DNA of 64,000 nt from Physcia stellaris (GCA_018902385.1 JABSSW010000078.1:1-64000), one strand, 5' to 3'; numbered from the stretch's first letter, positions 1 to 11,979 are shown. The notes: generated by a model not told the origin, from the sequence alone. Numbers and translations: made by a program.

Positions 1-1130
1 TCACCAGGCAGCTACACCACACAATCCTTTTCCGCACCATGGAAAAGGGTATCATGGCAGCATCGCCTCTCTTGTGCTCCCAAGCTAGGAAACAACATAT
101 AGTACCGGCAGCTCCACAAAAGAGCCCGATCACCGTGGGGCTGTTCCAGCGATACTTAGTCCCGCCCCATTGCAGAGCCAGAAGGAATTGTATCGCAGCA
201 GGGGCGAAGATTGCGAACCCCAATAGGTCTAGTCTTTCACGGAGGATGGTGGGCAGTGGAGTGCCTTTATGCTGGGCGGTGCGGTCGGGGATCTTTATCA
301 GTAACAAGATAGCAGCGGTCACACCTCCGATAGGCAAGTTGATGTAGAAGCACCAGCGCCAGGTGGTATATTGAGTGAGCGCTCCGCCGATCAAGGGGCC
401 GAAAGCTATACCGAGTTGGCCTATCGACATCACCATGCCTAGGTAGATGGGTCGCTTTGCCAGAGGAACGCATGCTGCGATAATGGTAAAGGCACCATTG
501 ATGAGTCCTGAACTACCCAGGCCTGCTACAGCTCTACCTACTATGAGCATTTTCGAGGAGTTGGCGACGCCGCATATCAAAGAGCCTAATTCGAACAGAG
601 CTAGAAAGCTAATAAAGGTAGACTAGGATGATTGGCATTTCGAACAGAAAGGTTGTGGGGTGCTACTCACTTTCGAGCGGAAGTAGGTGAAGATTGTCCC
701 GGTTAAAGGTTGGAAAGAGGCGCTGGTCCCATGTTTCAGACAAAGAACAACTCGAGGCTTTTCAACGAACTTACCTTGCAAGAAGGTATGAGCTGCCGTA
801 CCAACCGACATCGGGCAGAGAGTGGAAGTCGCTTGTGATTTGAGGAATCGCCTAACGAATGGTCAAAACAGTCAAAAAAATTATTTTGAATCAGCCTACA
901 GTAGCAATGATGGACTGATCTAGCATGAGCAGAAAAGCGACCAGGATTACGCAGCCAATAACCGTAATCAGCTTGATACCCGTGATATACTGATAGTCTT
1001 CCTCAACGACCGCATCAGACTTGACCTCTTCGGCCAGCTGAGCTACACCGGCGGCGTCAGACTCGATTGCCGGATTGGATGGAAGCGTGTTTTCAGCTTT
1101 CTCAACGGCTTTTGCATCTTGCTTCTCCAT
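1..1130 (-). CDS. MFS multidrug/toxin exporter, DHA2 (14-TMS) type, 5' part; runs off the window
   Basis: Plasma-membrane proton antiporter family that exports drugs or fungal toxins. I place the start at the ATG read from 1130 (MEKQDAKAVEK); longer openings upstream lack ATG. Exon 1 (1130-901/900) has a polar N-terminus, then TMS1 ending LLMLDQSIIAT. A 48-nt intron (899-852) leads to exon 2 (851-775; AIPQITSDF, WYGSSYLLA), then exon 3 (722-671; FQPLTGTIFTYF) and exon 4 (622 to the window edge; VGRAVAGLG, the motif-C-like GPLIGGALTQ, WRWCFYINLPIGG). That order is typical of fungal DHA2 transporters of the Tri12/aflatoxin-pump type. Only about the first half is present, because the gene continues beyond position 1. 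Family assignment is firm; the substrate cannot be read. Nothing beside it in the window suggests a cluster. Confidence 0.9.
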
Positions 1131-1660
1131 TGTGGTGGTGAACAAATCTGTTCCAGCGGAAAATGGCGATCATCACACCTGGCAGAAAGAGGGTGTTCCA
1201 GTGCTGTCGTCGCTGATTCGCGTCAAGGCGCGCCAAAAAGAGAGCCTATCATGGGAAAAAACAAAGGAGTCGTCGGAGAAGACAAGGAGCTGAAGTTATA
1301 TTGAAAGGAGGAAAGAGGGTGAGAAGGCAGCAGCAATAATGCCGATGGAATTTATCTCGGGATCAAAGTCTGATTCGACCGGACTTTAGACTTATCTCCA
1401 CTTTCGTCCGAACGCGTTCCGTGAAAGTTGCCCTGACAACCAATTAGTGAATGACCTTTCAGAATGCTAACTCATAAAGCCCGCTTAGGATGTACTTCGA
1501 AATGAGGAAAGTGTAAAATCTCAGTTTCCTACCATGTGAGGCCTTGAAGAATCCGAAATATGTCCCGAGATGCCAAGACGGAGTGTCGGCCCTCCGACCG
1601 CAGATAAGATTGATGCCCCCACGTTGAGATTGTCCCTGCCCTATCATAGAAGCAATTTTA

Positions 1661-2152
1661 ATGTCGTCCGACTCCGTTCTTTCCCTCATCCCCCAAGCTC
1701 GCAACATCTTACAATTAGACCACTGGGCGCTGACTCCCGCCGGCGCTCTCGCCCTCATCCTTCTCGACCCGTTCCCACGGAACATCTTCCGCAACTCTGC
1801 GGACGCCTTTGCCTCCGACGCCAAAGCTCTGAGCATCGCCACTAGAGCTATTACGCAGGCTCTTGATCAGGCCGTACCTCTGATCCAGCAAGCGTTCTTT
1901 TATTTACCTTTCGAGCACGATGAAACGTTGCTGAGCCAGGTTGCGTGCGTGGCTTTGTATCAGGGGTCGGTGGCACGATCTCAGGAGGGGTCGCAGGACA
2001 AAGAGTTTGCGGATAAGAGCGCTGGGTATGCTCTCTGCCATCGGGATGTGATTGTTGCTTTTGGGAGGTTTCCGGGAAGGAATGCGGTGTTGCGGAGACA
2101 GTCGACGCCTGAGGAGCTCGAATTCTTGAAGACACATCCTCAGGGATTTTGA
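1661..2152 (+). CDS. DUF924 family protein
   Basis: A 163-residue single-exon protein that starts at an ATG (MSSDSVLSLIPQARN). It carries the hallmark motifs of the DUF924 (PF06041) family: ALILLDPFPRNIFRNSADAFASD, where the family has LLDQFPRN, then FFYLPFEHDE, then CHRDVIVAFGRFPGRNAVLRR and ST.EELEFL near the C-terminus. The family is widespread in bacteria and fungi, predicted to be all-helical (TPR-like) and cytosolic, and has no established function. Usual length is about 180-250 residues. The FWFG...FD segment normally found at the N-terminus is missing, so this copy is short or has an unrecognised upstream exon. It is transcribed away from the MFS gene across a 530-base divergent intergenic region. 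Confidence 0.85.
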   Translation: MSSDSVLSLIPQARNILQLDHWALTPAGALALILLDPFPRNIFRNSADAFASDAKALSIATRAITQALDQAVPLIQQAFFYLPFEHDETLLSQVACVALYQGSVARSQEGSQDKEFADKSAGYALCHRDVIVAFGRFPGRNAVLRRQSTPEELEFLKTHPQGF

Positions 2153-2842
2153 ATTGTAGCTACATCCTCTGTGTGGATCGCGCTTTTTGGCAGTGGATGC
2201 AGATTGGTGATAATGTGCATGATGACGCGCGTGTGACCTTAAGTGCACTTGACATACAGATCTATACGCCGCGACTCTTGGTCATTGACAACAGCAAACA
2301 GTGATTGATTCATCTGCCGAGTGGGCACATGTCAAGCGATTCGAAGAACGATCGGTAAGGTGGTGCGTATTTTATGATGGCATCTCGGGACGAACCCAGG
2401 AAATAAAGTTTGTTTCTCCGGAGTATGTTCATCGACGTCAAATTTTTGATTTGTCTGATTTGATCAAAATAACATAAGAAAATGTGCCTTCTGTGGACAG
2501 CAATACGGTCATTCATACCCTTATAGGATCCGTGTTGAAAGAGTCGTAATTGTGTCATCGTCTTTTAACCGAATATGGTCTCGTTCCAAACGCATCACGA
2601 ATCATAGTTCACTCTCAAACGTGACTTGAAGTTGCTGTGAGTGAATTCGAGGATCGGCGTTCATATCACATTTCCTTTCATTGATAACACTCTTTTAGTT
2701 CGGTCACTCATGATAAACTAGTAGTCACCATCTTAAACTATATAAACTCAACCTCGACCTTCTTCGGAATCTCTGTCATGCGAACTGAGTCATTGCAGAA
2801 TCTCGAAAAAAAATTCTTTGCGACTTTTTATCAGAAATCATT
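2153..2842. other. Intergenic, no gene recognised
   Basis: Normal composition with short open frames only. I see no family resemblance, tRNA or repeat here. The right half should hold the promoter of the following gene. Confidence 0.5.
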
Positions 2843-3628
2843 ATGACAGCCACTTGCGAGTTAGTATCTCATATCCTACATCGAAGGCTCGCTAAACATA
2901 TCTCAGACCTTCCAAGGCCACAGGCTTCTTCGACTTATCGCGAGAGCTTCGAGACGAGGTGTACCTATACTTGTACGGTAATAGCTACGTTCACAGTTCA
3001 GCGGATGATCCTGGTTGTATGATTGAGGGCCTATGCTTTCGAGAGGGAGTCGTGGGCATCTCTCGCTGCAGCATTCCCAACTCGCCACTGCCCTTGGACA
3101 ACTTCCTCTTTGCTTGAGCAGCTCATGGTCTGTCGACAGTTTTACCGGGAAGGTGCCTCCATCTTTTACTCGACTTCTAGTTTCACATTCCGCGACTATC
3201 GTCGAATCCATCGTTTGATGGAAGCAGTACCTCTTATGTACCAAAACTCAACCCCGAAACTGGAGATCGAGATAGCGTCGGAAACGGTGTTCCAACAAGC
3301 ATGGAGGCACTTCCTTCGGCAGCAATTGACAATTCACTTCTCCGGCCTTAGCGAGATTCGAATTACAGCTTACGTGCCAACGGACGATTATGGATCCAGA
3401 GATCAACCAAATCTATCTATAACCGACTCACTGGTTTTGCCGAAATTGCGAGAAGCGAAGCTCTCTATCTGGCCTCGATTTGTGGAAGCATACAGCAAGG
3501 AGTATGTGGCGACCTCGCCAGACGCACTTTTGGGGGAGATAGCAGACTTTCTGAGATGGAGAGCGACAGACATCTTTCGAGATAACTATCGAAGAGAAGT
3601 GGAAAGCTTGCCAGGGGGAAGCAGCTAA
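2843..3628 (+). CDS. DUF7730/F-box-like protein, probably spliced, possibly frameshifted
   Basis: The N-terminal motif GFFDLSRELRDEVYLYLYG (about 2924-2981) followed by LMVCRQFYREGASIFYSTSSFTF (about 3122-3190) is the layout of the large fungal DUF7730 (F-box-like) family: a start helix, then 'L.CRQ.Y.EA...Y....F'. Proposed start is ATG 2843 with a 17-nt first exon (MTATCE), a 46-nt intron with a GCTAAAC branch-like site and exon 2 at 2906. The two motif frames differ by one base near 3115. Either there is a second short intron (GTTGTATG at about 3013 to TGCAG at about 3071) or a 1-nt indel. The C-terminal frame is open to the stop at 3628. The role is unknown; such proteins are thought to act as adaptors. 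Two further members lie at 12957-13790 and 15059-15970 on the other strand. Confidence 0.55.
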
Positions 3629-5636
3629 AGTAGACAATCAGGAAGTCGCTGATACCACATGCAATATGTGAAGACAGGTTAGAGGGAGATCGTGCTCTAT
3701 CTCATAACCAATGACGAGTTACCGCTCTCGTGCCTTTCGTCGCTGTGCTTTTGTGTAAGATTGTCAAGTACAGCCAGAGTCTCTACGCCTTCTATTCATT
3801 TGAACACTAGGGGTCACCAGTCGATTAGGCTTTGTTCCACTGATTTTTCTTTCTGTCCACCAGATACGAGCTAGAAGGTAGTAAGTCCATGGGATTGAAC
3901 GGCTTGTCTCTATGCTAATCGAAGCGAGCTATCGTAAGTCGCGAATCGCAGAAGAACGCTGATGTCCACTATTTGGACCACCTCTTTTGAGGTGAGAACG
4001 AACGTCCTAGTCCAATTCTCGGCAGATTCGTTCACACTGTTCGGGTTGTGGGCATAAGCCCCGCGAACCAGATGATATTTCGGCTCTTGTTCTTCTTAGT
4101 CATCAAGAACGGACGCATATCAGGAGACATACTGCCTCGTCGAACCTCGGAACCATGCGGAAGTAATCAATAGTCTGGATAAGTCATGCTTCCATGAAAA
4201 TATTAGGAAAGTATCCAGTGCCTTATTTTTCTTTTTCTTAGCTCCTTCGTCGATAACTAGTCTTGCAGGGTCTGCCCAAATGGACTACTCGCTTAACGCC
4301 GCGCGGTCCATGGACCGCCACGCAAGCGCTGACGTAAGCTCTGTTAGTTGGAACGTGGGGGCTGAACTCTATTCCAAACCAACATATATAGCTCGATTGA
4401 TATTGGTGATTTGCAACCTCAACTGTTTCATTATCCGAAGCCCTTGATAGCGCCAGCCTTGGCCAAACGATCTTCCTATGAGATGCTCTCCGTCTAGTTT
4501 AAGTCTACACAGACGCCCGTTAGGATTCCAGGGCGCAGAGCCCTAACTTATTCGGCGCTACATGGTCGAGCTGTTGCAGACGACGTTCCTTCGGTGCCGC
4601 TTTGAAACATGTACTTCAGAGTCTGGATGAAACTAAAATTGTACAGATCGAATCTCAAACTAGACAACGAGAGAATTCGTCCTACGCGTCAGCTGTTGCA
4701 ACCTCTCGTTGCAACCTTCCAGCCAGTCAATCTGGAATCGATGCGACTGCAAGGGTTATGATCAGTGGAATTCCACCACAAATAGTCCAAACTACTTGGC
4801 TTGGATTACAGTGATTACGCGTGCGGCAGAGTATCCGTATGTGACGCAGTGTCTCCACAAAAACAACATCGAGATCGGAAGACATCTCTCGGGATTTTTT
4901 TCTGTCGCGGTGTGACGGTGGCACTGGTACATCCGCATTCACGCTAATCCCGGAAAGCTCTAGATGCACGCCACATGGGCGGAGAAGTGAAGCCGCAGAG
5001 TCCTCAACTGAAATCGGGTTTTCAATCAATCGTTGTCGCCTCGGACAGCCCTGTCTCCTGAACTCTGTTACTGCGTACTTCCCTCGCCTGCTGCTTGAAG
5101 CCGCCGGCAGAGGCCAAACCATAACGAAAGCATGACACAGACATCTGGTACGCAAGTGCATGAGAAATAGAAGTACCAAGCCCGGTTTCGATAATCTCTC
5201 TCTATGCTGGCTTAGAACAACAAATATTAGTGATGGAGCTATGAATTTCCTAGGAGTAAATATCCGATGGTATCGTTCTGTGCTTCCAGCTCTGAGACAA
5301 TCGGCTCGAAGGAACGGACGAATGATTTGCATTCTTCGCAACTGTTCACCCCACAAGAAACAGCAATGGGGCGGGAATGGATCAGCGGTAGAGTAACACG
5401 TCAATCTCTGCTGATCGGTTTGTTGCTCTATCCAACATGAACACTGTTTGTGGGGAGTGACTAGTTGTAGCCAGAAAAAAGCAAAATTCGACGCGTCACC
5501 ATGGACATCAAGAGCCAATATATAAGGGTCATACTCTTCCACAAGCCATTCAATTTTCCTCATCGACAATCGAATCCATCCTCATCACATCGACTAGAAA
5601 TCCCCGCAGATATCTCGAATCACGCAAACAGCAACA
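3629..5636. other. Intergenic; promoter side of the small secreted protein
   Basis: No recognisable gene. A 280-codon minus-strand opening (4727-5569) has no family signature and starts inside the TATA/leader region of the next gene, so I do not call it. The last 120 bases look like a fungal promoter and leader, with a TATA box and a C/A-rich leader. Confidence 0.45.
5517..5527 (+). promoter_or_regulatory. TATA box of the small secreted protein gene
   Basis: The sequence CAATATATAAGG lies about 115 bases upstream of the ATG at 5637 and is followed by a C/A-rich leader ending CAACAATG. Spacing and context fit a fungal core promoter for a strongly regulated gene. This is inferred from sequence only. 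Confidence 0.5.
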
Positions 5637-5970
5637 ATGCAGCTCCAAAGCCTCCTCACAGCGGTAGCCGCCCTTACCATCGGCATCAGTCCCGCCCTCG
5701 CCCTGCCCGAAGCCAATCTAGGTGAACGTGCAGCAGCATGCATTGCTGGGGGCAAGCAGGCTGGCAGCCACTGCGAAGCCGGGAACCTTGGGAAATTGGC
5801 CTGTTCGAATGATAACACTGCATTGGTGGGTTGTCCTACACCATGGCCAAATTATATGGCGACTCTGAACGGCTGACTCGATACTCGTGGTGCAGATGAA
5901 GTGTTCGGGCTCTGTTCCCCAATGGCACATCACAAAGCAATGCAACTGCAGCTATTGCAGATGCATCTAA
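5637..5970 (+). CDS. Small cysteine-rich secreted protein (effector-like)
   Basis: Two exons: 5637-5825 (63 codons) and 5896-5970, joined across a 70-nt intron (GTGGGT...GTGCAG) in phase 0, giving 87 residues. Residues 1-22 (MQLQSLLTAVAALTIGISPALA) are a clear signal peptide. The mature part has eight cysteines: ACIAG, HCEAG, ACSND, KCSGS and a terminal cluster QCNCSYCRC. Without splicing the frame would stop after four cysteines, so the even number of eight supports the intron. The size, cleavable signal and four possible disulfides match apoplastic effectors or small antimicrobial-type proteins of plant-associated fungi. I recognise no named family. The gene stands alone, with about 2 kb of gene-free DNA on each side, a setting common for effector candidates. 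Confidence 0.75.
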
Positions 5971-7974
5971 ACGAGAGAATGGATAGCAGTCAGGAAGGGA
6001 GAAGGGAGAGTTGGTTGCAACTCGGTCGATCAGGGCGTGATTGGACTTGAATTATGGCTCTGCTTTCTACCACCCTGATTGTGCAGTCTTGGTGAATTAA
6101 TCAGCTAGTGTTGGGGGGTTGATGGACTTTTCGGTTGCGCTTGTGCTTTTATTGCAGGCTAATAGCTGTCCCTTCGTTTAGAATCTACTTGAACTGCGCA
6201 GTTCTCACTAATGCCTCCAAATCTCTTATGCCTTAATCTCCATTCTATCGAATATCACTTAGCGTGGACGCAATGTTATTTCGTAGTCAGGAACGTGGTA
6301 GCCAAGACGATAGCAGAAAATTGTAACTTAGAGGTATCAGAAACGTTGAAATATACCATGTTGTGGTACAGATGTCGCAAGGCCCATTAGACTACTATTC
6401 TATTCTTAAGATTACGAGACATAGAAATCTAGCTTTAGTAGGTGCTCTGTAGTCAGTGAGATTTTGCCTTATCTAACTTTCTCCTACATCAAATGTAAGG
6501 ACTTCAGCTGAACATTAGACATCAGACTGAAATAGAGACTTGGTGTATGACCATTATTGTGTTCTCACACGACTAAGTCACCAATCATTACCAACCATCT
6601 TCATGCATCTCTGTGTCAAATCGTGGAGAACTCTTTTTAGATGAATTATAGATACCCTCCACTAAACCTGTCCCCTTATATAGCTTGCCGATGTAGTCAA
6701 TTGGCGATCTGAGTAAATCATTGAAAAGCTATGACCGAATACCACGCCGTTATCCATCACATCTAATATACTGACAATACCGCAATCGAACCCTACTGTG
6801 TAGTCGTCGCTCTTCAGCACTCTATCCACAAAGGATGGAAATTTTCTCCGTTTTGGTCTGGGATTTCTTATGGATTTATTACTAGATCTACGTGAAGAGA
6901 ATTTACAGTAATTTGCTCAATCTTCTGATGCTGTCAATTGAGTGTATAGAGATATATAAGATAACGATTTTCCTCGCTCAAGCAATTGAAGTATACGGAT
7001 TGATCTCTGTCCTTTGTGTTATACCCAGGGTGTATCTCTTACCTCGTCCGTCTGGCAGCACCCCGGATTTGCACCAACTTTTGGTTACATCTACCCCGTA
7101 GTATGAGCGGAATGATGGTGCAATTCCGGGGTGCTGCCAGACGGACGAGGTAAGGGATACGGTTATGATGTGCACAGTTGAGATATGGCCGCAATTCCTC
7201 TGAGACATGTAGAGAAGACACCTACGTCTTGAAAAATATGGATGAGATTTTCAGCGTCTTTCTAGGCTCCGTGTACCAAAAAACTGTTAGAGGGTAGGAG
7301 CTGTTGTACTGCCAGCTACAGTCTACTCCATGAGGCAGAAATCTATCTGCTTTCAGTATTACATCTGAACAAACAGTTTCTAATGGAGCCAACAACAGGT
7401 ATTGAATACAACAAAGCTATAAAGGTCTGCAGTATTGATTGCCCAATGCGGCTAGTTGGGCAGGATGCAGGATTGCTGCTAATATCAAAGAGACATGCTT
7501 GCTTGTAAGACGAATTAAATAATAGAGATCTAATCATAGAAAGCTTACTAGAGAGATACTTTCCTAGACATGAAATACATGAACAATTCTTTCGTATATT
7601 AAGAGAATAGAAACGCTCAGATTTCAGATTCCTGGCTCTTATCCTGCGTTGGGTTGGCGGAATCGCGCTTTTTCTACCTCGGAATGCGGCATGATGCATG
7701 TGAACCCTGTACCTGATGTTTGTATTGCACCAGCTCTGTGAATGTTTGCTAGTGGGGTCAAGTGACCTAAGTACAGCCCCATAAGCACAAAATCGCTCAT
7801 AAGAATTCCTCCCTACAGAGCGGACACTTTGCAACGTGCGCGTTTCTTGCACCTCTGCAACTTTACGCCTTCTCCAGATCCAGAAAGAATTGATGAGATT
7901 TAACTTGGGCACCTTACCTGACTATTCTCTGTCGTGCTTCTGAGTCCCCTTAGTTAGCAACGCCGGTTTTCAGT
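5971..7974. other. 2-kb intergenic stretch with a fold-back element
   Basis: No gene recognised. A 189-codon minus-strand opening at 7343-7912 has no family signature. The only clear structure is the inverted repeat at 7032-7160, listed separately. Composition is moderately AT-rich but not of the kind seen in the two AT blocks. Confidence 0.45.
7032..7160. repeat. Fold-back inverted repeat, 45-bp arms
   Basis: The left arm, 7032-7076 (starts GTATCTCTTACC), and right arm, 7116-7160 (ends GAGGTAAGGGATAC), are reverse complements at 43 of 45 positions, separated by 39 bases. A transcript from either strand would form a long hairpin. It could be a minimal fold-back/MITE remnant or a microRNA-like precursor. 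No target-site duplication is obvious at the arm ends. Confidence 0.9.
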
Positions 7975-9164
7975 ATGGCGTCCACTATCCTATCCGAGAT
8001 CTCTGTTCAAGGCCTTTCAGATTCCAGTATTTCTCCTTCGGCGTCAATAACAGGAGTCAAACACCTGTCCTCCTACAACTGGATCGAGGCACGAACGCCT
8101 ACCATAGCTGTCCCAGGCAGTCCACCTCTCTGGTCCGCTCCAAATGGTTCTGTACGGGTTAAAAAGGACACTGGCTTCATTTACATTGCTCAGAACGCAG
8201 CTCGCCATCCTGAAAGTCCGCTGGAGCCCCTATTTCGCGCGCTCTACATCGCCGATCCTGAATTTGACATCCGCTCGATTGATGTCGTGACAGACCGAAA
8301 CAACGTTCGCAAACTCCTCTCATTCATCGACCCGAGCTCGGCCAAGAATGGACTCGAAGCTTTCACTATCCATGTAGAGGTTGTGGAAAATACTGCGATA
8401 CTCTCTCGTGAGGAGACTGCGACATCCGAAACCATTGGGCCGAGTGAGTTCAAGGGCTTTGGTCACGAGTTCGAGAAGGCGTACACTACCAGCCAAATCG
8501 GGGGCAGCACTGGACATCATAGAATTATTTCATACCGGCTGGGTGACTTGAAGTTTGTCATTCGCCACGAGACGGATGGATATGTCGGCAAGGGTACAGG
8601 GGAATCTTCCTCCAAATTCAAGAAGCCAGAAAGCGACAATCTCTCTTCTCTACTGGGATCCTTGTCTTTATCTTCGGCTACCAGCACTCCTAAGGCTGTC
8701 TCCACCGAATCTGGATTGACAATCAAAAAGAAGGCCAGGTTGTACCAATTGAAGCGACTTTGGAAATCAAGACTCGCGTCTTGGGCAAGCGTCTGGAAAT
8801 TTCAGAGGTCGCATCTCAGCTCTGGATTTCCCAGACTCCGAATCTTGTGAGAGCTTTTCACAACAATGGTACGTTCCTTGATCCAAAGGTCGAGGATGTA
8901 GCAGCTCAGATCAAGGCGTGGGAAAATCGGAACCAGGCCAACCTGACCAAAGTGGCTGCACTGATTCGAAAAATCATTGCTGTGGTGAGGAACAATGGTA
9001 GAAATGCAATTGTTAGGTATGATGTGAATAAACGCAAATTGGTCGTCACCAAGTTCGATGGGAAAAAGATGTTACCAAAGGACCTGTATTACAAGTGGAG
9101 CTGCGGCAACAAAGCTGAAGCCGAGTCTGTTACGGATCAAGAGGTCGATCTTAAGGGGGTTTAA
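7975..9164 (+). pseudogene. Uncharacterised fungal protein ('geranylgeranyl pyrophosphate synthetase'-labelled family), 1-nt frameshift
   Basis: Two overlapping frames read as one protein of about 395 residues. The first (7975-8850) has NWIEARTPTIAVPGSPPLW, then FIYIAQNAARHPESPLEPLFRAL, IDVVTDRNNVRKLLSFID, FGHEFEKAYT and HHRIISYRLGDLKFVIRHETD. The second, entered near 8720, continues EIKTRVLGKRLEISEVASQLW and NLVRAFHNNGTF to the stop at 9164. This pattern (VPG.P.W, VTDRNN.RKLL, HHR...Y, VR.E.D) is that of a common ascomycete family that databases often label 'geranylgeranyl pyrophosphate synthetase' without evidence of that activity. The switch lies at a five-A run (about 8723-8727), where a one-base indel would join the frames. 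It is either a recent pseudogene or an assembly error. The function is unknown; I infer none. Confidence 0.6.
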
Positions 9165-10602
9165 AGACTGAAGATCGGGTGGCGATTAAATCTCATGGAA
9201 AGTAAATGTTTCCTGGTCCGGAAGACACGAAGGACTGGGGATCCCACTGAGAAAGCCAAAGGCCAATAACGAGCGTTCCCTTGCGAGCAGCTTCTGGATT
9301 CATCTCCCGGCAAAGCTATATGATCAGATCTGGGAGACGGCAGAAAAAGGTCTGGCCCCAAACCTGGGGAAGGTTCTTCTGGATTCTTAAGCGATGTCCA
9401 TCTTCTCGCTTTTAGGTAGCTCGAAAGAGAAGATTAGATTGGGATGTTGTCGGATCGATGCCATTAATAACAATGATGATAATCGTGTTTCCTATAAACT
9501 CTCATGACGAAGTTAATGATGATTCGATTACAGACTGCCGATCGCACATGGGATCCAACATTTTGCAACGGAAGGGGCGTCAAGGCATTCTTGTAAATGG
9601 TCCTATAACTTCCACAAAACCTTATTTCAGTACCAACTGAACGTTTCCAAGCTCCTTTGATGGTTTCGTCAATCTTGAATACAAACTACGATTTGTAGTG
9701 GGCGTTTTTTCTTCTCCCATTCATAGACTTCTCCTCGAGATCTGTAGAAATGTCGCGCAGCATCTGCGTGCACTCGATGTTGAGACAGACGGAGAGACGA
9801 AATTTACGAAGGCCTAATGCCAAGCCTATGTGCTGTTTACATAAGCATGCTCTGATTGGCCCGCTTGCTACTAAAACTTTTTTCAGGGTTAGCTACTCGA
9901 TCGGGTAAGAGTGCCGCAATTAACATTCCTTTCGAACTTTTCACGATCGACCACTGCATTCAGAAACTCCATCAATTCTCACTGAATTCGCTGTCATTAG
10001 ATGCGAGTTCTACGTTTTGAATGTCGCTTCGATGGGAGTCACAACGCCGGTATGTTTTTCACAACAACCTACCCCACGGTCGTAAGACATTCGTAGGAAA
10101 ATTATCAAGCAGATTTCTGCCATCGAAGAAAATCGAACAATTTCGTTCCAGATCATCTTGAAGGTCTTTTCGTCAATCAGTTCCTATATAAGCATTTCCA
10201 AGCACGGTTTTCCGGAGCTCTGGATGGCGGGACTATGACGCCTCAGTGTTTATCGGCCGAAATCGGTCTTCAATGGCCGAGAGCTGCATGTTAATCCCTT
10301 TCCTCTAAGTGCGCCGCCAAACGGCTCTGCAGAGTGTGCCCTTTGAGATAAGAGGCAAAGAAGAAGCACACTATTGATTGAAGTTCCGATCGAAGATGAC
10401 CTAGTTGAAATCAGACGCCGGAAGGGACCAGCGAGTTTTGAGTTCAGGCAATCAAGGTCGAAGCTTACATCCGTGATACTTCGGCGCTCAACATTCGTAG
10501 TAACAACGTCCTAAAGTCTATTGACATCGCCGTCATTGGACTCTCCATTGCATCTCCACAACTTCGTCGTCAAAACAGATTTTTCCATTCGGCTGGCAAC
10601 TA
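9165..10602. other. Intergenic, no gene recognised
   Basis: Only short unsupported openings. Leader-like sequence precedes the monooxygenase start at 10603. Confidence 0.45.
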
Positions 10603-11979
10603 ATGTCGCGGCGAGACACTATGCCTCTTGACATAACCATCGTGGGTGCCGGCATTGGTGGTCTTTCTGCCGCAGTGGCTTTGCGCCAAGGCGGTCATCG
10701 TGTCACAGTAGGTTACTTCTAAACTTACCACGCAACCAAATTCCAAGCTGACAGCAATTAGATCCTCGAGAAATCCAAATTCAAAACCGAGGTCGGAGCA
10801 GTGAATCTTCCAACTTGCCACTTTCTGGTGCTCTGTACTAATCATCTCTACAACCAGGCCGTAGTATTAGCGCCCAACGGATTTTTAGTGCTGAAAGCAC
10901 TTGGGGTCAGTATTGAAAATTTGAGGCCAACTACACTGAGGTGTTGGGAAACCGTGGATGGGGAAACGCTAGAAAAGATTTCTAGCATAGGTTTCGAGGA
11001 CTCCATCGATCGATATGGCTCAGAGATCCTGGCGGTGCATCGCGTGGATCTTCATAACGAGCTGCTTCGGCTCGCAACAGATGAGCACAGTAGCATGCAT
11101 CCGGTTTCATTGAGATTGGATACGAAGGTAGAAGTAAAGGGTGAACAGGGTCACTTATATCTAGGCAACGGGACCAGGATAGACGCAGACCTCATAATCG
11201 GAGCTGATGGTGTCCACTCCCTTGTCAGAGATGCAATCTTGGGACAACAATCATCCATGGTAACGACCACAGAGCTGAGCGCCTTTCGTTCTTTGATACC
11301 CACAGCTAAGCTGGAAGAGCGACTTGCGACAAGTAAGCCGTTGCACGACTTATATTTATCAAAGCACAGAGGCTCGTCGATCTACGCAGACACAACCACC
11401 AAAAAGGAGCGCCATCTCGTATGGTACGACTGTCGGGGCGGCGAAGTCCAGAATATTGTTGGGATACACCCGACTCGGAGTGAGGATGGGAAAGATACCG
11501 ATCCTAAAGAAGCCCTTCTAGAGGAGTTCGGCCATTTCGGTGCTGGCCTTGTGGAATTGCTTGGTCTAGCCGAGAATGTAGCCGTTTGGCCATTACAGGA
11601 TTACTTGCCATTTTCGCGCTGGACATCCAACAATATAGTCCTCATTGGCGACGCTGCGCATCCGATGTTGCCGTTTGGTGGGCAAGCAGCTAATCAAGCT
11701 TTGGAGGACGCCGGTGCTCTTGGAACGCTCCTCGCAAACGTCACTTCCAGAGAAGAGATGCAGCACCGTCTGAAGCTGTTCGAAGATATCAGGAAGCCAA
11801 GAGCGAGCGCCATTCAGATTCTCTCATCCGTACGGGTTGGTTTGGAGGAGAAAGTTCAAGACAAGCTGCAAAGATACGCAGCGACGGAGTGGAAGCCCAC
11901 CTCTTTCGGGGAGCGCCTTAGCCACGCCTACAGCTACAATGTCTTACAAGATTGCCATGACAGACTAGAGTCTGCCTGA
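10603..11979 (+). CDS. FAD-dependent monooxygenase (PF01494, salicylate hydroxylase-like)
   Basis: Three exons: 10603-10707, 10762-10800 and 10858-11979, with 54- and 57-nt introns, encoding about 421 residues. The N-terminal Rossmann dinucleotide site is ITIVGAGIGGLSAAVALR (GxGxxG), then the adenine-side segment ILEKSKFKTEVGAAVVLAPNG. The central DG motif is LIIGADGVHSLVR, and the FAD-ribityl GD motif is VLIGDAAHPMLPFGGQAANQALEDA. This is the class A flavoprotein hydroxylase plan (salicylate or 6-hydroxynicotinate hydroxylase-like), using NAD(P)H and O2 to hydroxylate an aromatic or polyketide-type substrate in the cytosol. A second ATG six codons in (MPLDIT) may be the true start. Length is normal and all motifs are intact. 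The natural substrate cannot be inferred; no pathway genes adjoin it. Confidence 0.88.

Noticed and set aside
4727-5569. 280-codon minus-strand opening
   Set aside because: No recognised motif, odd composition, and it overlaps the TATA and leader of the small secreted protein gene on the other strand.
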